From NCBI GenBank assembly GCA_001580565.1, contig LRBF01000170.1, forward strand, positions 1 to 64,000: DNA of 64,000 nucleotides. Direction: 5' to 3'. The translations under genes were made by a program, and so were the position numbers. Positions 58,778 to 64,000 of the stretch are shown piece after piece. The first letter of the stretch is position 1, and every line of letters begins with the position of its first letter. The DNA comes from Caballeronia megalochromosomata (GTDB lineage: Bacteria; Pseudomonadota; Gammaproteobacteria; Burkholderiales; Burkholderiaceae). The notes under the pieces were generated by a model. That model was given only the letters and a program-made list of their open reading frames with translations. It was not told the DNA's origin and ran no database searches.

Positions 58778-59581
58778 TTAGTGACGGCCGAGAAAGTCCA
58801 GTAATGCTTCCGCGAATTCCTTCTTCCGTTTGCTTCCCGCGATCACATGGCTCGCCTCCGGCATGTCGAGACCCACGGCGCCAGGGATCGCGTGCTCGAT
58901 CGGTTTGGTGGTGCGCGGTCCGGTGACCGGATCGAGCCCCGCGTGCTGCACGAGCGTCGGCACGCGAATCTGATCGGCGCGCCCGCGCATATCGTGATCG
59001 AGACAGGCCTCGATCAGCCGTCGATGCGTGTCGATCCGGCCGTTCAGCTCGCCCCACACGCCGTCCTCGCCCAACAGACGGTCGACGTTCCTGGCGTAGT
59101 ACTCGGGCTCGAACGACAGCAGCGAAACGATCTTCTGGAACGGCAGGAAGCCGAAATCCTGATGCGTCCACAACAGCATCTTCAGTTGATCGGCGAGATA
59201 GCGATCGCAGTACAACCAGCAGCCGGTATTGACCATCGAGCGCGCGAGCGACGGCTTCGCTACTGCGACTTCCTGCATGATGCAGGCGCCCATGCCGATC
59301 AGCCCGACCAGATGCGCGCGTTCGACGCCGAGGTGCGCCGCGAGGCCGATCACGTCCTGCGCATACAGCGCGGTGGTAGCCGGAACCGCACGGTCGTCGC
59401 CGCTTTCGCCGATGCCGCGATGATCGAAGATGATGACTTTGTAGCGCTCGGTGAGGCCCCACGGCAACTGCTTCTCGCCGCCGTGGCAGAACGTGCCCCA
59501 GCCGCCCGCGAGGATGATCGGCTCGCCCTCGCCGTGCACCTCGTAGTACATGCTGTGATCGTTGATTTTTGCTACTGGCAT
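58778..59581 (-). CDS. alpha/beta-hydrolase-fold protein with an unusual nucleophile region
   Basis: A 267-residue alpha/beta hydrolase. The oxyanion region (LAGGWGTFCHGGEK), DHRGIGES, a likely acidic Asp in HAGLDPVTGP and the final His in PEASHVI are in place. At the nucleophile elbow, where relatives have G-x-S-x-G, the sequence is HLVGLIGMGACIMQE (about residues 90-104), with no serine. Cys100 is the only nearby candidate nucleophile. It may be non-catalytic, use another residue, or be a distinct subgroup. It lies between the isochorismatase-family and MFS genes. Confidence 0.82.
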   Translation of the reverse strand: MPVAKINDHSMYYEVHGEGEPIILAGGWGTFCHGGEKQLPWGLTERYKVIIFDHRGIGESGDDRAVPATTALYAQDVIGLAAHLGVERAHLVGLIGMGACIMQEVAVAKPSLARSMVNTGCWLYCDRYLADQLKMLLWTHQDFGFLPFQKIVSLLSFEPEYYARNVDRLLGEDGVWGELNGRIDTHRRLIEACLDHDMRGRADQIRVPTLVQHAGLDPVTGPRTTKPIEHAIPGAVGLDMPEASHVIAGSKRKKEFAEALLDFLGRH

Positions 59582-59602
59582 AAGGGTCCTCGTCCGGGAT
59601 CG

Positions 59603-60235
59603 TTAAGCGGCCGCACGCGCGATCTGCTCGAAGCGCGCGATACAGGTCTGGGAATCGACGATGTCGGCGTAGCGGCGTCCCACGTCGAGCAGGTTGGCTT
59701 CATGCGGTCCCGCCTCCATGTCGCCGCAGCAGTCGGCAGCGACGATGGTGCGAAAGCCGTGCGAGAACGCATCGATGATCGACGCGCGCACGCAGCCCGA
59801 AGTCGTGCAGCCGGTGATCACGACCGTATCGACGCCGTTGCGCTGCAGGATGCTGCTGAGCGGCGTGCCGAAAAAAATCGACGGACCGGCTTTGACGAGG
59901 TTGACGTCATAGCTGCGGTCATGGACGCGCGGGTCCATCTCGGTGGCGGGATCGCCGTAAAACATGCCCGTGCGGACCGCGGTCGTTTTCCACGGGATCA
60001 TGCCGCGCTCGTTGCTCCACGCCGTGTAACACGACGCCACGAGCACGCCGGCCTTGCGCGCCGCCGCAAGGAGCGGCACGGTTCGTTCGACGGCCGCGTG
60101 AATGTGCGGGGACTTGCCCGCCGGCATGCCCGGATCCGTGAACGCACGCTGAAAGTCGACCACCAGCACCGCCGGCGTGCTGCCGAAGCCGACCGGGTTC
60201 TCGCCATAGCCTGCCAGATCGAACAAGTCGCTCAT
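59603..60235 (-). CDS. isochorismatase-family cysteine hydrolase
   Basis: A 210-residue cysteine hydrolase with a full triad: Asp27 (VVDFQRAF), Lys115 (VNLVKAGPS) and Cys148 (TGCTTSGCVRAS). The GCTTSGCVRAS stretch and the following FRTIVAADCCGD are typical of N-carbamoylsarcosine amidase and maleamate amidohydrolase relatives, so an amide is the probable substrate. Its start overlaps the stop of the upstream CoA transferase by 4 bp. Its presence suggests that the operon handles a nitrogen-containing acid. Confidence 0.88.
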   Translation of the reverse strand: MSDLFDLAGYGENPVGFGSTPAVLVVDFQRAFTDPGMPAGKSPHIHAAVERTVPLLAAARKAGVLVASCYTAWSNERGMIPWKTTAVRTGMFYGDPATEMDPRVHDRSYDVNLVKAGPSIFFGTPLSSILQRNGVDTVVITGCTTSGCVRASIIDAFSHGFRTIVAADCCGDMEAGPHEANLLDVGRRYADIVDSQTCIARFEQIARAAA

Positions 60236-61371
60236 CGTGGTCTCTTCCTGTCGGCGAGCCAGCCCGATTCGAGCACCGCTTCGGTGTCGCCGCCGAGGGT
60301 GGGTTCCCGGAGATTCGGCCGGGCCGGCTCATTGCTGAAACGGATCGCGGGCGCGAGCTGCTCGCGTCCGTGTTCGTCGATCAGAACCATTGCGCGCGCC
60401 TGCGCGTGATCGTCGTCGTAGCCTTCGCGCAGGGTTTTCACCGGCGCGAAGCACACATCCATGCCGTCGAACCATTGCTCCCATTGCGCGAGCGTTCTGG
60501 TGCGGAACGCTTCGCGCAGATATTCGATCAACGGTTTCTGATGCGGTCCCGGGCCCGCCTCGCACAACGGCACGAAATCCGTGCGCTCGAGACGACCGAG
60601 CAGATTGCGCACGAACTTGATCTCCTGACCGCCCAGCACCAGGTGCCGGTCGTCTTTCGTCTGGTAGATCTGATAGAACGCCGAACCGCCGAGACTGCGC
60701 TGATCCTTCGCGACGTAGTCGCGTTTCTCGGCGAACACGCTGTTGGCCACGTTGGGGCTCGCGGCCAGGATGCAGTCGTGCATCGCGATATCGAGGTAGT
60801 CGCCGCGGCCGGTGGTTTCGCGCCGGTACAGCGCCATCAGCACGCCGGACAAGGCCTGAAGCGAACTGACGATGTCCGCGACCGGCAGGCCAGGAATCGC
60901 CGGCTGGCCGTCGCTGCCCAGATTGATCGAGAGCGCGCCGCTGAGCGCTTCCACGGCGAGATCGTGGGCCGGCCGCTGCACGTACGGGCCGTCCTGGCCG
61001 AATGCGCTGATCGAGCAATAGACGATGCGAGGATTGCGCGCGCTCACGGCGGCGTAGTCGATGCCGAGCCGCGCCATCACGCCCGGCCGGAAACCTTCGA
61101 CGAAAACATCCGCTGTCTCGCACAACTTCAACAGTGCTTCGCGCCCGGTTTCCGTTTTCAGATCCAGCGTGACACTGCGCTTGCCTCGATTGAGATTGCG
61201 GAAAAATACGGTCGAGCTTCCTTCCACCGGACCGATCTCGCGGCCCGGGTCGCCGATGCCCGGCGGCTCGATCTTCACGACCTCGGCGCCGTGGTCGGCC
61301 ATCGCCAGCGTGAGATACGGGCCGGGGAGGAACATCGAAAGATCGATGACGCGCAGACCTTCGAGTTTCAT
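60232..61371 (-). CDS. CaiB/BaiF family CoA transferase
   Basis: A 379-residue class III CoA transferase with LRVIDLSMFLPGPYLTLAMA at the N-terminus, IEPPGIGDPGR, LNRGKRSVTLDLKTETGR and the active-site Asp in LPVADIVSSLQALSGV. It lies 9 bp downstream of another family member; the two could form a heteromer, as known for benzylsuccinate CoA transferase. The start has AGGAGG. Confidence 0.9.
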   Translation of the reverse strand: MKLEGLRVIDLSMFLPGPYLTLAMADHGAEVVKIEPPGIGDPGREIGPVEGSSTVFFRNLNRGKRSVTLDLKTETGREALLKLCETADVFVEGFRPGVMARLGIDYAAVSARNPRIVYCSISAFGQDGPYVQRPAHDLAVEALSGALSINLGSDGQPAIPGLPVADIVSSLQALSGVLMALYRRETTGRGDYLDIAMHDCILAASPNVANSVFAEKRDYVAKDQRSLGGSAFYQIYQTKDDRHLVLGGQEIKFVRNLLGRLERTDFVPLCEAGPGPHQKPLIEYLREAFRTRTLAQWEQWFDGMDVCFAPVKTLREGYDDDHAQARAMVLIDEHGREQLAPAIRFSNEPARPNLREPTLGGDTEAVLESGWLADRKRPR

Positions 61372-61380
61372 GCGTGCCTC

Positions 61381-62541
61381 CTACCGCGCCGCGTCGTGCG
61401 ACACGACCGGGCCGAGCAGATCCGCGTCGTCATTTCCCAGCGGCGCACAGACCTGCTGCGCGAGGCGCTGGCCGTTCACTTTGAGCGGGTTCGACAGGAT
61501 CCGGAAATCCTGCTTCGACGGATGCGGCACCCGATTGATCATGCCGACCTCCTCGACGAACGGATTGGCGAGCGCCTGAGCGACGTCATAGACGGGCGCC
61601 ACGGGCAGATGTCCCGACAACAACGCGAGCCAGTCCGCCGTCGGCCGGCTGGCGAAAACCGGATCGAGCGCGTCGGTCAAGGCATCGCGATGAGCATGGC
61701 GCGCGGCTGGCGTCGCAAAACGCGGATCGGCGCCGATCGCTTCGTTCCCGCTCAGCTTGAGCAGCACCTGCCAGAACTTCTCCATCATGCAGGCCACGAA
61801 AATCCAGCCATCGCTGGTCGGGAACGTCTGCACGGGCGCGACCGAGAGATGCGAGCCGCGCGACAGGCGGGTGGGGACGTCGCCCTCGTTCAGGTGCCAC
61901 GTTCCCGGATAGGTCAGCTGATGCAGCGCAACGTCGAAAAGGCTCGCATCGATATCGCAGCCGATGCCGGTTTTCCGTGCATGCAGCACGCCGCTCAGCA
62001 GTCCCGTGACGCCCGTCATGCCGGTCATGAAGTCGATCATCGACACGCCGTTGCGTGACGGCGGCCCGCCCGGCTCGCCGGTCAGACTCATCAGGCCGGC
62101 TTCGGCCTGCATCAGAAAGTCGTAGCCGGGCCAGCCGCGTCGCGGATTGTCGCGGCCGTACGCCGAAATATGCAGACAGACGATGGCCGGATTCGCGCTT
62201 TTCAGATGCGCGTAATCGATCGCCAGTTTCGCCGGCTGATCGCCGCGCAGATTGTTGATCACCGCATCCGCGCCTTCCACCAGCCTGAGAAACGCTTCGC
62301 GTCCCTCGTCGGTCTTGATGTCGAGCGAGACGCTGCGCTTGTTCGTGTTGAAGGTCTGGAAATACTGGCTGTCTCCCTTGCCCAGCATGTGCGGCCCGAC
62401 ATACCGCGACGCGTCGCCGCCCTGCTCTCCACTTTCTATCTTGATCACTTCGGCGCCCAGATCGGCGAGAAACATCGAACCGTAGGGTCCGGCACCGAAA
62501 TGCTCGAGTGTAAGAATGCGTAGGCCATCAAGGAGAGTCAT
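61381..62541 (-). CDS. CaiB/BaiF family CoA transferase
   Basis: A 386-residue class III CoA transferase. LRILTLEHFGAGPYGSMFLA, NTNKRSVSLDIKTDEGREAF and SAYGRDNPRRGWPGYDFLMQ are family-typical, and the active-site Asp is in MIDFMTGMTGV. It is the first gene of the operon and divergent from the LysR gene, with 191 bp between them. Confidence 0.9.
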   Translation of the reverse strand: MTLLDGLRILTLEHFGAGPYGSMFLADLGAEVIKIESGEQGGDASRYVGPHMLGKGDSQYFQTFNTNKRSVSLDIKTDEGREAFLRLVEGADAVINNLRGDQPAKLAIDYAHLKSANPAIVCLHISAYGRDNPRRGWPGYDFLMQAEAGLMSLTGEPGGPPSRNGVSMIDFMTGMTGVTGLLSGVLHARKTGIGCDIDASLFDVALHQLTYPGTWHLNEGDVPTRLSRGSHLSVAPVQTFPTSDGWIFVACMMEKFWQVLLKLSGNEAIGADPRFATPAARHAHRDALTDALDPVFASRPTADWLALLSGHLPVAPVYDVAQALANPFVEEVGMINRVPHPSKQDFRILSNPLKVNGQRLAQQVCAPLGNDDADLLGPVVSHDAAR

Positions 62542-62658
62542 CCCTTGCCATCCTGTTATGCCGTGCTGCGTTCGATGGAAGCGCCGCTCAGGCGGCGCGC
62601 GTGCTTCCTGCCTCGTAAGCTTCCGCTGGGGATAAATACTAGTCTGCCGTGGATGGCT

Positions 62659-62702
62659 CGATAAGCTTATTATTCTTATGCGACGATAAACTACGCTTAT
62701 CG
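62659..62702. promoter_or_regulatory. candidate LysR-binding region between divergent genes
   Basis: CGATAAGC (62659-62666) and GCTTATCG (62695-62702) are inverted repeats. Within them lies the perfect palindrome ATAAGCTTAT (62661-62670) and a TTAT-N6-ATAA element (62676-62689). Clusters of ATAAG-type repeats of the T-N11-A kind are usual at LysR targets. This segment is AT-rich in a GC-rich surrounding. Confidence 0.55.
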
Positions 62703-62732
62703 ATCGATACGGAACACAATCGAGGAGACGAG

Positions 62733-63635
62733 ATGCACGTCACGCTGAGACAGTTGCGCGTTGCATTGGCGGTCGCTCATCACGGCAGCTTTCGTCGCGC
62801 CGCGGAAGAAATGCATCTGTCGCAGCCGGCATTGTCGTCATCGGTCGCGGAACTGGAAGCGACGCTGGGCGTATCGCTATTCGATCGGACTTCGCGCATG
62901 GTGCGCGTGACGAGCGTCGGCGGACCGTTTCTCGATGCGTTGCGCAGGTCGATCACCGACCTCGACATGATCGTGCGCGAAGTCGGCACGATCGCGCAAT
63001 CGAAGCGCGGGCGCGTGGTGGTCAGCAGCATTGCATCGGCCGCCGGCACGTTGATGCCGGACGTATGGAAGAAAGTCGCCGAGCGCTTTCCGCAGATCGA
63101 GCTCGACATCCGCGACGATGTCGCGACCAACGTCGCGAATGTCGTGCGTTTCGGCGAAGCGGATTTCGGCATCACGGCGCAATCCACTTCGCTTTCGGAG
63201 GAGCTCGTATTCGAAACGCTTCTCAAGGAGAATTATTCGCTCGTCTGCACGAAGGAACACCGTTTCGCGAGCAAGCGGCGCGTGATGTGGAGCGATCTGT
63301 CGGGGGAAATACTGATCGGATTTACGCCTACCGCCGGTGCTTATGCGCAGATCAATAATCAGACGTTGAAGAGCGACGTGCGCTTTGCGCGAATCCTGCA
63401 TATGTCGCAGCTCTCGACCGTGCATGCGATGGCCGAGGCGTCGATCGGCATCACGATCCTGCCGCATACCGCGCTGCCCGTTCCCGATCACCCGACGCTG
63501 GTCAGCCGGCCTCTTTACGGGCCGGCGCTCATGCGCACGCTCGGCGTCTTGCGTCGTCGCGACCATTCGCTGTCGCCAGCTGCGCTTGCGGTGCGAGAAC
63601 TGCTGCAGGAAGTTGTCGCGAAGACGATTGAATGA
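62733..63635 (+). CDS. LysR-family transcriptional regulator
   Basis: A 300-residue LysR regulator with the N-terminal helix-turn-helix (LRQLRVALAVAHHGSFRRAA, then LSQPALSSSVAELEATLGVSL) and a downstream effector domain. ATG 62733 has a GAGGAG site; the frame opens at 62649. It is divergent from the CoA-transferase operon and most probably controls it, with binding sites in the shared 191-bp gap. The effector would be an intermediate of that pathway. Confidence 0.92.
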   Translation: MHVTLRQLRVALAVAHHGSFRRAAEEMHLSQPALSSSVAELEATLGVSLFDRTSRMVRVTSVGGPFLDALRRSITDLDMIVREVGTIAQSKRGRVVVSSIASAAGTLMPDVWKKVAERFPQIELDIRDDVATNVANVVRFGEADFGITAQSTSLSEELVFETLLKENYSLVCTKEHRFASKRRVMWSDLSGEILIGFTPTAGAYAQINNQTLKSDVRFARILHMSQLSTVHAMAEASIGITILPHTALPVPDHPTLVSRPLYGPALMRTLGVLRRRDHSLSPAALAVRELLQEVVAKTIE

Positions 63636-64000
63636 GGTTTCACGGCGGCGTCGCGATGCGCGATGAATTTCGATGCAGCGCCACGATCCGTCCAGACCGA
63701 TGAATCCATGAAATGGCTTCGAACGGCGACATCCCGGCCGCGCTCGAACGGATCGTTCGTCAGCGACGTGATGCCGGTCGGCGCATTCGCGTGGTGATCT
63801 CGTTCGTCGGCAAGGACGTGCCCGATGCGCCGCTCGGCCAAGACGGGCGACGCGGCCGCCGGCTATTTCCGTCACAAGCTTCGATCGATATATCGATGTC
63901 GTACTGGATGGGTTGCAGAGACAACTGGCAGGCGATGCCGATGCGCAGAAGCAATGAACCCGATCGACCGTGCAAGCCGCGGCAGTCGGGTCGCGACCAT
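63636..64000. other. 365-bp right edge without a confident gene
   Basis: On the plus strand, a frame ending at 63957 reads SFDRYIDVVLDGLQRQLAGD and stops with GDADAQKQ. It looks coding-like but has no start or clear upstream part. I do not recognise it. It may be the degraded end of a lost gene. Confidence 0.3.

Noticed and set aside
58778..60235. Reading the hydrolase pair as nicotinate-pathway NicD and NicF
   Set aside because: The folds fit, but the alpha/beta hydrolase lacks the serine, no other nicotinate genes are present, and three CoA transferases do not belong to that pathway.

Overview
The window is high-GC proteobacterial DNA with long overlapping frames on both strands. The trimeric porins, CaiB/BaiF CoA transferases, LacI and LysR regulators, LAL (MalT-like) regulators and an ABC-F protein suggest a Burkholderiaceae genome (Burkholderia, Paraburkholderia or Caballeronia). 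There are almost no housekeeping genes, so this is probably an accessory, catabolic part of the genome, perhaps a secondary replicon. That placement is inference.

Layout. (1) 1-505: the end of an SDR gene broken by a 13-bp tandem duplication. (2) 630-7467, minus strand: a LysR gene, then a Rieske oxygenase and its reductase, an AtoE-type short-chain acid transporter, a CoA transferase and an enoyl-CoA hydratase, which together read as an aromatic or organic acid pathway. (3) 8103-10513: a branched-chain aminotransferase and a LeuA that lacks its regulatory domain. (4) 10679-23599: a LacI-controlled regulon made of a hydantoinase/oxoprolinase pair, an alanine-racemase-like protein, a porin and a complete oligopeptide-type ABC importer. 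Copies of the palindrome TGAATCGATTCA sit in front of each unit. (5) 24044-32353: mixed genes, including a diguanylate cyclase, a small ORF, a GNAT acetyltransferase, an ABC-F ATPase, an MFS carrier, a fused GMC/ALDH remnant, a BON protein and a porin.

(6) 32737-55782 is the most striking part. Two convergent beta-oxidation operons are flanked by two paralogous LAL regulators in mirror arrangement. The plus operon (36541-42726) has a feruloyl-CoA-synthase-like ligase, an acyl-CoA dehydrogenase, a gutted thiolase, two MaoC proteins, an SDR and a metallo-beta-lactamase-fold hydrolase. The minus operon (52895-42785) has an acyl-CoA dehydrogenase, an intact SCP-x-type thiolase, a ligase, a pair of acyl-CoA dehydrogenases, an enoyl-CoA hydratase, a second ligase and an AMACR-like racemase. 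A shared 19-bp palindrome (about CCYACCC-N5-GGGTRGG) lies upstream of both operons and of the second regulator. The gene set suggests CoA-dependent breakdown of a branched or side-chain carboxylic acid, as in steroid or isoprenoid side-chain degradation. The substrate is not identified.

(7) 56029-63635: a minus-strand operon of three CoA transferases, an isochorismatase-family hydrolase, an alpha/beta hydrolase without a visible catalytic serine, and an MFS carrier, divergent from a LysR gene. Several independent lesions (SDR duplication, thiolase deletion, GMC/ALDH deletion fusion, ALDH frameshift, probable metallo-hydrolase 5' lesion) point to ongoing gene decay.
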